A DNA stretch of 64,000 nucleotides from Allofranklinella schreckenbergeri (GCF_003703475.1 NZ_RDQM01000001.1:273044-337043), one strand, 5' to 3'. Positions 46,374 to 56,284 are shown, counted from the stretch's first letter. The notes: a model not told the origin generated them from the letters alone. A program made the numbers and translations.

Positions 46374-46450
46374 ACAAATCAAACTGAATTCGACTTGATT
46401 ACCAACATGCCGAAACAGGCATTTTTTATTTCCTTTTGATTGATAAAATT
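46374..46450 (+). repeat. AT-rich palindromic intergenic repeat, copy L (forward core)
   Basis: Arms TTACAAATCAAACTGAAT and TTATTTCCTTTTGATTGATAA surround the core AACATGCCGAAACAGG. The left arm is partly decayed. It touches the comEC stop codon at 46449. Confidence 0.8.
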
Positions 46451-49316
46451 AATCAACCCCACGGCGCCAATAGCGCGGCGCATCCTGGCGCAGGCAGTCC
46501 AGCGCCTGCGGGCGCTGCGAGTGCCAGGCCATCGCCCCGCACTGGGCCGAGCTGCGCAGGGCCACGCCCGCCGCCTGATAGCGCTGCACCACCTGGGCAT
46601 GCGGATGCCCGAAGCGGTTGCGATAGCCCGCCTGGGCCACGGCGTGCCGGGGCTGCACGGCCTGCAAAAACGCCTGCGAGGAAGAGCTGCGGCTACCGTG
46701 GTGCGGCGCCAGCAGCCAGTCGGCGCGCAAGCGCTCGCCGTATTGCAGGCGCAGCTCCAGCTCCTGCAACCAGCCGATATCGCCCGTGAGCAAGGCCGCG
46801 CGCCCATCGCCGGCCTGCACGTGCAGCACGCAGCTATAGGCGTTGCGCGCGCCGCTGGCGGCCAGCGCACCCGCAGGCGCTGGCTCCGCCACTTGCAAAC
46901 GGCGCTGCAACGCCTGCGCGGGCGGGGCCAAAAAGGCAAAACGCACGCCATCCCACTGCCAGGCCACGCCCGCGTGGCACAGCCGCCAATCGGCCGCCGC
47001 AGCGCCCGCGTGCGCCAGCGCGCCGGGGGCGAACGAGGCATACACCGGCCCATCGACGCCATAGGCCAACACCGCCGCAGCGCCGCCAATGTGGTCGCTA
47101 TCGGCATGGCTGAGCGCCAGGCCCTGCAAACGCCAGCCCTGGGCCTGCAAAAACGGCACGATCACGCTCTGCCCCGCATCGCTGCCGGGGCCGTAGCGCG
47201 GCCCTGCGTCGTAGAGAAAGCTATGGCCGTGCGTGCGCACCAGCACGGCCGCGCCCTGCCCCACATCCAGCGCCACAACCTGGAACTGCCCTGGCGCTGG
47301 CACGCTCGGACGCCATAGCAGCGCGGCCACCAGCCACAGCCCCCCTTGCACGCGCAGCCAAGGCGGCAAACGGCTGACCGCCAAAGCCGCGCCCGCCAAA
47401 CCCAGCGCCGCCCAGAGCACGGGCAACTGCGGCCAATGGCTGGCGGCATGGGGCCAGCTCGCCATCCATTGCAGGCATTGCAGCAAGCCTTGCATCGACC
47501 AGCCCGCCAGCGGCAGCAGCGGCTCGACCACGGCAGCCAGCAAGGCCAGCGGCGTCACCCACAGCGTCACCAGCGGAATCGCCACCATATTGGCCAGCAA
47601 GCCCACCCAACTGACTTGCCCGAACAAGGCGATGGTCAGCGGCATCAGCACCAGCGAAAGCCGCCATTGCAGCTGCCACAAGGCCAGCGCCTTGCGCCCC
47701 AGGCTCAGGCCCAGTTGCCGCACCCAGGCCCCCAGCCCAACCAGGCGGCGGGGGCGCAACGCCGAGCCGGCACTGCCGCTCTGCCCGGCAGCCGCCTCAG
47801 CACCGGCCGACTCCTCCAAGGCCATCACCACACCGGCATTGCGCGCTGGCGCCCAAGCCCCCGCCCACTGCTGCGCGCCCGCCACGCTGGCGGGCTCGGG
47901 CGCCAGCCGCAGCAGCACCGCCACCGCCACAAAGCTCAGCCAAAACCCGGCCTGTTGCAAAGCCCAGGGGTCGATCACCAACACCACGGCCGCCGCCAGC
48001 GCCAGCGTGGCATGCCAGGGCCAGCGCACGCCCCAGGTGCGCAGCGCCACCACGGTGGCCAGCATCCATATCGTGCGTTGGGCGGGCAACTGCCAGCCGC
48101 TGAAGACGGCATAGGCACACGCCAGCGCCAGCCCGCCCCACTGCGCGGCCGTGGGCGCCGCCGCCAGCCGCATGGCCAGCGGCCATTGTCGCCACAAACG
48201 GTTGAGCAGCCCCATCGCCAGCCAGGCGAACAAGGTGATGTGCAAGCCGGAAATGGCCATCAAATGGCTGACGCCGGTAATGCGGAAAACCTCCCAGTCG
48301 CCCGCCTCAATGCTGCGCTGATCGCCCGTGACCAGCGCCGCCAGCACGGCCGCACTGCGCTGGGCCAGCGGATCGGCCTGCGCTGCTGCACCCGGCCCGC
48401 CCAGGCGCGCCAGGATGCGATCGCGCACCCGCTGACGCCAGCGCTCGATCCGGTAGCGGCCCGAATCCCCCAGCAACGCCGCCTCGCCCCCATCGCGCAC
48501 CACCGCCGTGGCCTGCACGCCTTGCAGCCACAGCCATTGCTCATAGTCGAACAGGCCCGGATTGAGCCGCCCCGCAGGCATGCGCAAACGCAGCCGCAAC
48601 CGCACCCGATCGCCCGCCTGCAAGGCAGCAATGGGCGCGGCAGACGGGCGCGGTGCGGGCTGCGCGTTGGGCGTTTGGCCGGTTGGATTTGCTGGATTGG
48701 CTGGTTTTGTTTGGATCGGCGCGCCTGGCGGCGATTCACCGTGCGCTGGGGCAGCCTGCGCGCTTTGCGCCGGCGCGCGCTCGCCATACCAGGCCACATC
48801 CAGCCGCTGCACCAGCGCCACCGGCCCCTTGGGTGTTTCCGCCGCATCTGCCCATTGAGCCGATTCCGGCTGCAAGCGAAAGCGCACGCCATCGGCCTGC
48901 CAGCGCGGCATGGCCGCCACCACGCCGATCACATCCACTTCCTGCCCGGCCCACGCAGGCGGCAATGCGGTGCGCTGCACCCAAGCCGCGCGCAGCCCGG
49001 GCCAGGCAAAGCCCGCGCCCAGCGCCGCCAGGCACAACAGCACACTGCTTAGGAATGTGACAGAAAAAAACGTCGCAGAGGCCGCAGCCCCCTCGGGCGC
49101 CAATGCCATGCCGCGCCGCCAGAGCAGGCACGCCAGCCCCGCCGCGCCACAGGCCGCCAGCAGCCCTGCATACACTGCCAACGGCCACAGCCGGGGCTGC
49201 TGCCATTGCCAAGCCATGCCCAAAGCCAGGGCCAGCAATAACGCCGGGGCGCGGCCCCCATAGCCCGCCAGGCGCTGAAAAAGCTGGGAAAGCTGAAAAA
49301 AAACGGCGGCGGACAT
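46449..49316 (-). CDS. comEC: DNA internalization protein ComEC/Rec2
   Basis: Inner-membrane channel that brings single-stranded DNA into the cytoplasm in natural transformation. The 955-residue protein has N-terminal membrane helices with a DUF4131-type soluble segment, the competence domain (VFRITGVSHLMAISGLHITLFAWL; ALVTGDQRSIEAGDWE), and a C-terminal metallo-beta-lactamase domain (VVALDVGQGAAVLVRTHGHSFLYDAG; LALSHADSDHIGGAAAVL; LLAPHHGSRSSSSQAFL) with the metal-binding HxDxDH-like motif. All three parts are present, so the gene looks intact. Other competence genes are not in the window. Confidence 0.95.
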   Translation of the reverse strand: MSAAVFFQLSQLFQRLAGYGGRAPALLLALALGMAWQWQQPRLWPLAVYAGLLAACGAAGLACLLWRRGMALAPEGAAASATFFSVTFLSSVLLCLAALGAGFAWPGLRAAWVQRTALPPAWAGQEVDVIGVVAAMPRWQADGVRFRLQPESAQWADAAETPKGPVALVQRLDVAWYGERAPAQSAQAAPAHGESPPGAPIQTKPANPANPTGQTPNAQPAPRPSAAPIAALQAGDRVRLRLRLRMPAGRLNPGLFDYEQWLWLQGVQATAVVRDGGEAALLGDSGRYRIERWRQRVRDRILARLGGPGAAAQADPLAQRSAAVLAALVTGDQRSIEAGDWEVFRITGVSHLMAISGLHITLFAWLAMGLLNRLWRQWPLAMRLAAAPTAAQWGGLALACAYAVFSGWQLPAQRTIWMLATVVALRTWGVRWPWHATLALAAAVVLVIDPWALQQAGFWLSFVAVAVLLRLAPEPASVAGAQQWAGAWAPARNAGVVMALEESAGAEAAAGQSGSAGSALRPRRLVGLGAWVRQLGLSLGRKALALWQLQWRLSLVLMPLTIALFGQVSWVGLLANMVAIPLVTLWVTPLALLAAVVEPLLPLAGWSMQGLLQCLQWMASWPHAASHWPQLPVLWAALGLAGAALAVSRLPPWLRVQGGLWLVAALLWRPSVPAPGQFQVVALDVGQGAAVLVRTHGHSFLYDAGPRYGPGSDAGQSVIVPFLQAQGWRLQGLALSHADSDHIGGAAAVLAYGVDGPVYASFAPGALAHAGAAAADWRLCHAGVAWQWDGVRFAFLAPPAQALQRRLQVAEPAPAGALAASGARNAYSCVLHVQAGDGRAALLTGDIGWLQELELRLQYGERLRADWLLAPHHGSRSSSSQAFLQAVQPRHAVAQAGYRNRFGHPHAQVVQRYQAAGVALRSSAQCGAMAWHSQRPQALDCLRQDAPRYWRRGVD

Positions 49317-49375
49317 GCTGCTGTGCCCCCTTCATCAAGCGTGTGCAGCAAGGGCCTCCAGAGGCGGTTGCTGCC

Positions 49376-50842
49376 TCAGCCGCCCGCGATGGTCATCCGT
49401 TCGATCAGCACGGAGCCGGTGGTCTTGGCGCCGTAGTTGTAAGCGTCCGCGCCAATGGCGGCGATGCCCATGAACATCTCTTTGAGGTTGCCCGCGATGG
49501 TGATTTCCTGCACGGGGTAGGCAATCTCGCCGTTTTCCACCCAAAAGCCGCTGGCGCCGCGCGAGTAATCGCCCGTGACGGCATTCACCCCATGCCCCAT
49601 CAGCTCGATCACGAACAGGCCCGTGCCCAGCTTTTGCAGCATGGCGGGCAGCTCGTCATCGGCCTGGGTGTGCTTGGAATTGAGCGTGAGGTTGTGCGAG
49701 CCGCCTGCGTTGCCCGTGGTGCGCATGCCCAGCTTGCGCGCGGTGTAGCTGGAGAGCAAATAGCCCTGCACGCGCCCATCGCGCACCAGCTTGCGCGGCT
49801 GCACGCGCACGCCCTCGGCATCGAAAGGCGAGCTGCCCTTGCCGCCGAGGATGAAGGGGTTTTCCTCTACCTCCACATGCGCGGGGAAAACCTGCTTGCC
49901 CAGCGAATCCATCAAAAAACTGCTTTGGCGATACAGCGCGCCGCCGTTGATGGCCTGGGCAAACGCCCCTAGCAGCCCGGCCGCCAGCGGCGACTCAAAC
50001 AGCACCGGGCACTGGCGCGTGGAAATGCGCCGACTGCCCAGGCGTGAGAGCGCACGCTCGGCCGCATAGCGGCCCACCGCCTCGGGCCGCGCCAGGCGCT
50101 GGGCATCGCGCATGGAGCTGTACCAGTGATCGCGCTGCATCGCCTCGCCCTTGCCCGCAATGGGCGCCACCGAAATGCCGTGGCGCGAGCTGGCATAGCC
50201 GCCCTCGAAACCATTGGTGTAAGCGGCATAAAAATGGCCGTGCTGCGCCGAAACCGACGCGCCTTCGCTGTTGGTGATGAGGCGGTCGGTCGCCAGCGCC
50301 GCCTGCTCGCAGCGCAGCGCCAGCGCGACCGCATCCTCACTGCCAATATCCCAGGGGTGGTACAGATCCAAATCCAAATGCGTGCCCGGCGCGGCAATAT
50401 CGGCTGCATCGGGCAGCCCCGCGTGCGGGTCCTCGGCCGTGTAGCGGGCGATGTCGTAAGCCGCCTGCACGGTGCGAGCGATGGCCGCCTCGGAGAAATC
50501 GGAGGTGTTGGCGCTGCCCCGGCGCTGGCCCAGATACACCGTCACACCCAGACCCTTGTCGCGGTTGCGCTCCACCGTCTCCAGCTCGCCCATGCGCACG
50601 CTCACGGACAGGCCACTGCTCTCGGACACCTCCACCGCCGCATCGCTGGCGCCCAGGCGCTTGGCGTGCGCCAGCGCCTGGTGCGTCAGGGCCTGGAATT
50701 GTTCGCGCGTGTACGCAAACGCCTGAAATGATGGCGCTGGCGCGGCCTTCGCCTTGCGCCGGGGGCGCGCAGGCGCGCCTGTGGCAAAGCCGTCGGCCAA
50801 AGGCTCGGAAGAGGTCAAAGTGTGGCTGGCATGATTTTTCAT
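49376..50842 (-). CDS. pmbA: Metalloprotease PmbA/TldE
   Basis: With TldD forms a heterodimeric zinc protease that degrades or matures peptides such as microcin B17 and affects gyrase inhibitors. The 488-residue protein starts with a low-complexity basic segment, then AVEVSESSGLSVSVRMGELETVERNRDKGLGVTVYLGQ, the middle region ITNSEGASVSAQHGHFYAAYTNGFEG, and the end GTGLFVIELMGHGVNAVTGDYSRGASGFWVENGEI. These are typical of the TldE subunit, which carries no zinc site of its own. The start ATG 50842 was chosen because further upstream the frame runs antisense through darP. It is divergent from darP, an arrangement also known in enterics. Confidence 0.95.
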   Translation of the reverse strand: MKNHASHTLTSSEPLADGFATGAPARPRRKAKAAPAPSFQAFAYTREQFQALTHQALAHAKRLGASDAAVEVSESSGLSVSVRMGELETVERNRDKGLGVTVYLGQRRGSANTSDFSEAAIARTVQAAYDIARYTAEDPHAGLPDAADIAAPGTHLDLDLYHPWDIGSEDAVALALRCEQAALATDRLITNSEGASVSAQHGHFYAAYTNGFEGGYASSRHGISVAPIAGKGEAMQRDHWYSSMRDAQRLARPEAVGRYAAERALSRLGSRRISTRQCPVLFESPLAAGLLGAFAQAINGGALYRQSSFLMDSLGKQVFPAHVEVEENPFILGGKGSSPFDAEGVRVQPRKLVRDGRVQGYLLSSYTARKLGMRTTGNAGGSHNLTLNSKHTQADDELPAMLQKLGTGLFVIELMGHGVNAVTGDYSRGASGFWVENGEIAYPVQEITIAGNLKEMFMGIAAIGADAYNYGAKTTGSVLIERMTIAGG

Positions 50843-51004
50843 GGCCGGTATGATACTTGGCGCATTTAGACGCTGTATTTGGGCGCCGTATTCGTGCGCT
50901 GATTTGGGCGCTGCCTTGGCCAAGGCGGCGACTGCCTCCCTCCCCCCACTTCCCCATTTTGTGCAGCCGCCAGCCGCGCTGGCCCTGCCCTCTTGTGTTT
51001 TCTT

Positions 51005-51640
51005 ATGAGCAGAAAAACCCGCAAAGGCTACTTCGTGCGCGGCCAATTCATTGCCGAAGGCAGCGAAGAAGACCTGCAATTCAAAGCCGAACTCAAAGGC
51101 CGTGACACCAGCAAAAGCGACAAAAAACGCGAAAGCCAGGCCTTGCAGGCCCTGGGCGAGGAGCTGCTGAGCCTGCGCAGCGACTTGTTCGACGCCCTGG
51201 AGCTGGATGAGGAGCTGGTCGATGCCCTGGCCCAAGTGCGCCGCATCAGCGACTTTGAAGGCCGCCGCCGCCAACTGCAATACGTGGGCAAACTCATGCG
51301 CCGCCTGGACGAGGCGGAGATCGCCGCCATCCGCGACGCGCTGGACGTGCAGCGCCAGGGCAGCGCCGAACAAACCCAGGCCCTGCACTGGGCCGAGCAG
51401 TGGCGCGAGCGCCTGATTGCCGACGACGCCGCGCTGGCGCAATGGCTGCAAGAGCACCCCGACGACGAAATCCAGCCCCTGCGCGCCCTCATCCGCCAGG
51501 CCCGCAAAGATGCCGACGCTGTTGACCCCGCCAGCGTCAGCATGGGGCTGGCCCCGCGCAAAGGCAAAGCCTATCGCGAGCTATTCCAGTGGATTCAACG
51601 CGCCCAGCAGCGCCAGACTACGCCAGAAGCATCAGAATAG
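51005..51640 (+). CDS. darP: Ribosome-associated protein DarP (YjgA, DUF615)
   Basis: Member of the DUF615/YjgA family, associated with late 50S assembly in E. coli. The 211-residue helical, highly charged protein shows KSDKKRESQALQALGEELLSL, then DALAQVRRISDFEGRRRQLQYVGKLMRRLD and GLAPRKGKAYRELFQWIQ. These are typical and the length is normal for betaproteobacteria. ATG 51005 is preferred over four extra codons. It is divergent from pmbA across 162 bp; repeat copy M begins 9 nt after its stop. Confidence 0.93.
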   Translation: MSRKTRKGYFVRGQFIAEGSEEDLQFKAELKGRDTSKSDKKRESQALQALGEELLSLRSDLFDALELDEELVDALAQVRRISDFEGRRRQLQYVGKLMRRLDEAEIAAIRDALDVQRQGSAEQTQALHWAEQWRERLIADDAALAQWLQEHPDDEIQPLRALIRQARKDADAVDPASVSMGLAPRKGKAYRELFQWIQRAQQRQTTPEASE

Positions 51641-51649
51641 CTTCCAATC

Positions 51650-51726
51650 ACAAATCAAAAAGAAATAAAATCACTTGGTTTTGGCAACATGAGCATTCAA
51701 TTCAATTTACATTGATTTGTAAAATA
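51650..51726 (-). repeat. AT-rich palindromic intergenic repeat, copy M (reverse core)
   Basis: Arms ACAAATCAAAAAGAAAT and CAATTTACATTGATTTGT share the ACAAATCA / TGATTTGT outer pairing with copies G and N. On the minus strand the core reads ATGTTGCCAAAACC. It lies 9 nt after the darP stop. Confidence 0.8.
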
Positions 51727-51810
51727 ACCCTCTTGCCTAACCGCCTTCGCCCGCCCCGTTGCGCCCCCATCTCTCGCCCTTCTGCCCCGCTTCTTCTCCC
51801 ACCCTGACCC

Positions 51811-53025
51811 ATGCCCCCCGATTTGCACGCCCTGGCCCGCTGGCCCGCCATGCTGGCCGCCGCCGTGCTGCTGGCCCTGCTGGGCGCTTGCAGCAAGCCC
51901 GAGCCCACGCCCCCTGTGGTGCGCGCCGTCAAACTGCTCACCGCAGGCGCTTCCCCCCACGTGGCGCATACGGAATACGCAGGCGTCGTCACCGCCCGCA
52001 GCGAGGCCACGCTGGGCTTTCGCGTGGCGGGCAAGCTGCTCGAGCGCCCCGTGGCGATGGGCCAGGCCGTGCGCAAAGGCCAATTGCTGGCGCAGTTGGA
52101 TGCCAGCGATTACCGCCTCTCCGCCGCTGCGGCCGCAGCCCAGTTGCGCGCCGCCGTCACCGAGCGCGATGTGCTCGCCGCCGACCTCAAACGCTTTGAG
52201 GCGCTGCGCGCGCAAAACTTCATCAGCGCCGCCGAGCTGGAGCGGCGCAGCGCCGCGCTCAAAGCCGCGCAATCGCGCGTCGCCCAGGCTCAGGCGCAAC
52301 TGACCGCCCAGGGCAATCAGACCGAATACACCCGCCTGGTGGCGCACGCCGATGCCATCGTCACCGCCACCCTGGCCGAGCCGGGCCAGGTCGTGGGCGC
52401 TGGCACGCCCGTCGTGCGCCTGGCCCTGGACGGCCCGCGCGAGGTCAGCTTCGCCGTGCCCGAGCAGCGCCTGGCCCAAGTGCAGCCTGGCCAGCAGGTG
52501 CAGGTGCGCGCCTGGGGCGGCCAGGCCCAACCACTGTTGCCCGCGCGGGTGCGCGAAATTGCCGCCAGCGCCGACCCGGCCACCCGCACCTTCGCCGTGA
52601 AGGTGGAAATCCTGGGCGAGCGCCAGCCGCCGCTGGGCGCCACCATCACCGTCATCTGGCCGCAAGCGGCCAGCGACAGCGCGCCCCTCATCCACCTGCC
52701 GGGCACGGCGCTATGGCGCAACCAGGCCGGGCGCAATGCCGTCTGGGTGTTCGAGCCGCAAGGCGATGGCAGCAGCGGCACTTTGGCGGAAAGAGAAGTC
52801 GAGCTGGCAGGGCCGGATGCCAACGGCTGGATCGTGCGCAGCGGCCTGCGCGCGGGCGAGCGCGTAGTCGCCACAGGCGCGCATGTGCTGCAAGCGGGCG
52901 AACGCGTGCGCGTTTACGCCAGCGGCCCCCAGACCCATGCAGGCGCTATGGGCACTACGGGTGCTGCGGTCGAGGCCGATCAGGCAATCGCCGCCCAGCC
53001 CACCCCGGCCAGGGAGCAGCCATGA
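51811..53025 (+). CDS. RND efflux periplasmic adaptor (second pump)
   Basis: A 404-residue membrane fusion protein with a lipoprotein signal (AAAVLLALLGAC, Cys about 27). It has the lipoyl/hairpin region TLGFRVAGKLLERPVAMGQAVRKGQLLAQLDASDYRL, a short alpha-hairpin (QSRVAQAQAQLTAQGNQTEYT), ATLAEPGQVVGAGTPVVRL and beta-barrel DPATRTFAVKVEILG. The membrane-proximal part is FEPQ...REVELAG...VRSGLRAGERVVATGAH. The end overlaps the permease start in an ATGA arrangement. No outer-membrane channel gene follows, so it likely uses one from elsewhere, possibly the channel of the first pump. Confidence 0.93.
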   Translation: MPPDLHALARWPAMLAAAVLLALLGACSKPEPTPPVVRAVKLLTAGASPHVAHTEYAGVVTARSEATLGFRVAGKLLERPVAMGQAVRKGQLLAQLDASDYRLSAAAAAAQLRAAVTERDVLAADLKRFEALRAQNFISAAELERRSAALKAAQSRVAQAQAQLTAQGNQTEYTRLVAHADAIVTATLAEPGQVVGAGTPVVRLALDGPREVSFAVPEQRLAQVQPGQQVQVRAWGGQAQPLLPARVREIAASADPATRTFAVKVEILGERQPPLGATITVIWPQAASDSAPLIHLPGTALWRNQAGRNAVWVFEPQGDGSSGTLAEREVELAGPDANGWIVRSGLRAGERVVATGAHVLQAGERVRVYASGPQTHAGAMGTTGAAVEADQAIAAQPTPAREQP

Positions 53026-56000
53026 GCAGCCCCAGCCCCCCGGTTTCGCGCCACAACATCTCGCGCTGGGCGCTCGAGCATGCGGCGCTGACGCGCTATC
53101 TGCTGGTGGTGCTGATGCTGCTGGGCAGCCTGGCGTACTTCCAGCTCGGGCAGGATGAAGATCCGCCATTTACTTTCCGCGTCATGGTGATCCAGGCGCA
53201 CTGGCCCGGCGCCACCGCGCACGAGGTGGCCGAGCAAGTCACCAGCCGCATCGAGCGCACCTTGCAAGAGGTGCCCTATGCCGACACCATCAGCAGCTAC
53301 TCCAAGCCTGGCCACGCGCAAATCCTGCTGCAACTGGCCGACCACAGCCCGCCGGGCGAGGTGCCGCACCTTTGGTACACCGTGCGCAAAAAAGTCGGCG
53401 ACATGCGCGCCCAATTGCCCCAGGGCGTGCACGGCCCCTACTTTCTCGACGACTTCGGCGATGTGTATGGCGTGATCTACGCCCTCAGCGGCGAGGGCTT
53501 CAGCGACGCCGAACTCAAAACCCAGGCCGAGGCCGTGCGCCAGCGCTTGCTGCGCGTGCCCGATGTCGCCAAGGTGGAGCTGTTTGGCCAACAGCAGGAG
53601 CGCCTGTATATCGAAGCGCCTCAGCGCCGCCTGGCGCAATTGGGGTTGAACATGAACGCCGTGCTGGCGCAGCTCGGCCAGCAAAACACCGTGGCCGACG
53701 GCGGCTATGTGCAGGCCGATGGCGAACAGGTGCGCGTGCGCGTGCAAGGCCCTTTTACTGCCATCGAGGAGCTGCGCGCCATGCCTATCCGCGCCGCCAA
53801 TGGCCAGCAACTGCGCTTGGGCGATATCGCCGAAATCTGGCGCGGCTATGAAGACCCCGCCGCCATCACCGTGCGCTTTGGCGGCCAGCGGGCCATCGCC
53901 CTGGGCATCTCCATGGTCAAAGGCGGCGACATCGTGGCCCTGGGCCAGGCTCTTCGCGCCGAAGCCGAGCGCATCGGCCACAGCCTGCCCGCGGGCATGC
54001 AATTGCAAAACGTGCAAGATCAGCCCAAGGCCGTAACCAGCGCTGTCAACGAATTCGTCGCCGTGCTGATCGAGGCCGTCACCATCGTGCTGGCGGTGAG
54101 CTTTCTCAGCCTGGGCCTGCAACAGCGCCCCGGCCCCGCAGGCCAAAGCTGGCTGCCCTGGCGGCGCTGGAGCCTGGACATGCGCCCCGGCCTGGTGGTG
54201 GCCATCACCATCCCGCTGGTGCTGGCGATGACGTTTCTGGCCATGCTGTACTGGGGCATTGGCCTGCACAAAATCTCCCTGGGCTCGCTCATCATCGCCC
54301 TGGGCCTGTTGGTGGACGACGCCATCATCGCCGTGGAAATGATGGTGCGCAAAATGGAGGAGGGCTACAGCAAATACCGCTCGGCCCTGTTCGCCTACGA
54401 CATCACGGCCAAGCCCATGCTCACCGGCACGCTGATTACCGCCGCAGGCTTTTTGCCCATTGGCATTGCGCGCTCCACCACGGGGGAATACACCTTTGCC
54501 ATTTTTGGCGTCACCGTCGTGGCGCTGCTGCTCTCGTGGTTGGTGTCGGTCTATTTCGTGCCCTACCTGGGCGTGCTCCTGCTGAAAGCCCCAGCGAACG
54601 CGCCGCGCCGCGCCGATGGCGACGACGATGGCGCAGGCGCCAGCCATGACGAGCACAGCAGCCAGGCCGACCATGACAGCGATGCCGCTGTTTACAACAC
54701 CCCCTTCTATCAGCGCTTTCGCCGCCTGCTCGACTGGTGCATCGCGCACCGCTGGATCACCATCGCCATTACCCTGGCGCTCTTTGGCGCAGGCCTGGCG
54801 GGCATGGGGCGCGTACAGCAGCAGTTCTTTCCCGATTCCAGCCGCCCGGAAATCATGATCGACCTGTGGCTGCCTGAGGGCGCCGCGATTGCGGCCACGC
54901 AAGACGTGGCTTTGCGCGCAGAAAAAGCCCTGGGCGAGCAGCCCGGCGTGCAAAGCGTGGCGACCTGGATCGGCTCCGGCGTGCCGCGCTTTTATCTGCC
55001 GCTCGATCAAATCTTCCCCCAATCCAACGTGGCGCAATTCATCGTCATGCCCCGCAGCCTGGCCGAGCGCGACGCGCTGCTGCGCAGCCTGCCGCAGTAC
55101 ATGGCCAGCCACTTCCCCGAAGTGCGCGCGCGCATCAAGCTGCTGCCCATGGGGCCGCCCGTGCCTTATCCCGTGCAGTTCCGCGTGCTCGGCCCCGAGC
55201 CAGAGCAACTGCGCCGCTACGCCAATGAGGTACAGGCCGCCCTGCGCGCCAACCCCCATATGCGCGGCGTGAACGACAACTGGAACCAGCCCATCAAAGC
55301 CTGGCGTCTGCACATCGACCAAGACAAGGCCCTGGCCCTGGGCGTGAGCAGCCAGGCCATCGCCCGCAGCGCCCACACGATTTTGGAAGGCGAAACCATC
55401 GGCCAATACCGTGAGGGCGACCAGCTCATCCCCATCGTGCTGCGCCCGCCGCTGCAAGAGCGCCAAAGCCTGCCCGATCTGGCCAACGCCTACATCCACA
55501 CCAACCAGGGCAAGGCCATCCCCCTCGCCCAGATCGCCGAGCCGCAACTGGCCTGGGAGCACGGCGTACTCTGGCGCCACAACCGTGAATACGCCATCAC
55601 CGTGCAAGGCGATGTGGTCGAGGGCCTGCAAGGCGCCACCGTCACGCAGGCGTTATTGCCCACGCTGCGCGAGCTGGAGGCGCGCTGGCACGCCAGCGGC
55701 CACGGCGACTACCGCATCGAAGTCGCTGGCGCCATCGCCGAAAGCGCCAAAGGCTCGGCTTCCATCGCCGCAGGCGTGCCGCTGATGCTGTTCATCGTTT
55801 TCACGCTGCTGGTGGTGCAGCTCAAGAGCTTTTCGCGCGCGCTGCTGGTCTTTCTCACCGGGCCGATGGGCATCACCGGCGTGGCGGCTGCCTTGCTGCT
55901 GTTTGGGCAGCCCTTTGGCTTCGTGGCCTTGCTGGGCGTCATCGCCCTGATGGGCATGATCCAGCGCAACGCCGTCATCCTTATCGACCAAATCGAGCTG

Positions 56001-56246
56001 GAACGCGCCGCAGGCACTCCCGCGTGGGACGCCATCCTCAACGCTGCCACCCACCGCTTGCGCCCCATCGCGCTCACCGCCGCCGCCGCCGTGCTCGCCA
56101 TGATCCCGCTCTCGCGCAGCGTGTTCTGGGGACCGATGGCCGTTGCCATCATGGGCGGTCTCATCGTCGCCACCGTGCTCACCCTGCTGGCCCTGCCCGC
56201 CATGTACGCCGCTTGGTTCCGCGTGCGCCGCCCAGGCACGGCTTGA
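53022..56246 (+). CDS. RND efflux permease (second pump), AcrB/MdtC-like
   Basis: A 1074-residue proton-driven exporter. It starts with a helix (LTRYLLVVLMLLGSLAYFQLGQDEDPPFTFR) and has the porter block GDVYGVIYALSGEGFSD, the TM4 pair GLLVDDAIIAVEMMVRKMEE, and the second-half helices (GVIALMGMIQRNAVILIDQIELE). Between TM6 and TM7 it carries an Asp/His-rich insertion (GDDDGAGASHDEHSSQADHD, about 532-551). The DEDPPFTFR start is shared by an uncharacterised group of AcrB relatives. Substrates are unknown. The start ATG 53022 overlaps the adaptor stop. A terminator follows. Confidence 0.94.
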   Translation: MSSPSPPVSRHNISRWALEHAALTRYLLVVLMLLGSLAYFQLGQDEDPPFTFRVMVIQAHWPGATAHEVAEQVTSRIERTLQEVPYADTISSYSKPGHAQILLQLADHSPPGEVPHLWYTVRKKVGDMRAQLPQGVHGPYFLDDFGDVYGVIYALSGEGFSDAELKTQAEAVRQRLLRVPDVAKVELFGQQQERLYIEAPQRRLAQLGLNMNAVLAQLGQQNTVADGGYVQADGEQVRVRVQGPFTAIEELRAMPIRAANGQQLRLGDIAEIWRGYEDPAAITVRFGGQRAIALGISMVKGGDIVALGQALRAEAERIGHSLPAGMQLQNVQDQPKAVTSAVNEFVAVLIEAVTIVLAVSFLSLGLQQRPGPAGQSWLPWRRWSLDMRPGLVVAITIPLVLAMTFLAMLYWGIGLHKISLGSLIIALGLLVDDAIIAVEMMVRKMEEGYSKYRSALFAYDITAKPMLTGTLITAAGFLPIGIARSTTGEYTFAIFGVTVVALLLSWLVSVYFVPYLGVLLLKAPANAPRRADGDDDGAGASHDEHSSQADHDSDAAVYNTPFYQRFRRLLDWCIAHRWITIAITLALFGAGLAGMGRVQQQFFPDSSRPEIMIDLWLPEGAAIAATQDVALRAEKALGEQPGVQSVATWIGSGVPRFYLPLDQIFPQSNVAQFIVMPRSLAERDALLRSLPQYMASHFPEVRARIKLLPMGPPVPYPVQFRVLGPEPEQLRRYANEVQAALRANPHMRGVNDNWNQPIKAWRLHIDQDKALALGVSSQAIARSAHTILEGETIGQYREGDQLIPIVLRPPLQERQSLPDLANAYIHTNQGKAIPLAQIAEPQLAWEHGVLWRHNREYAITVQGDVVEGLQGATVTQALLPTLRELEARWHASGHGDYRIEVAGAIAESAKGSASIAAGVPLMLFIVFTLLVVQLKSFSRALLVFLTGPMGITGVAAALLLFGQPFGFVALLGVIALMGMIQRNAVILIDQIELERAAGTPAWDAILNAATHRLRPIALTAAAAVLAMIPLSRSVFWGPMAVAIMGGLIVATVLTLLALPAMYAAWFRVRRPGTA

Positions 56247-56284
56247 ATCTGCGCGGCGCGCACAAACGCCCCAAGCGGAGAAAC

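Noticed and set aside
50843-51457. N-terminal extension of pmbA by 205 codons
   Set aside because: It lies antisense to darP, which is a clear family member, and PmbA of normal length begins at 50842.
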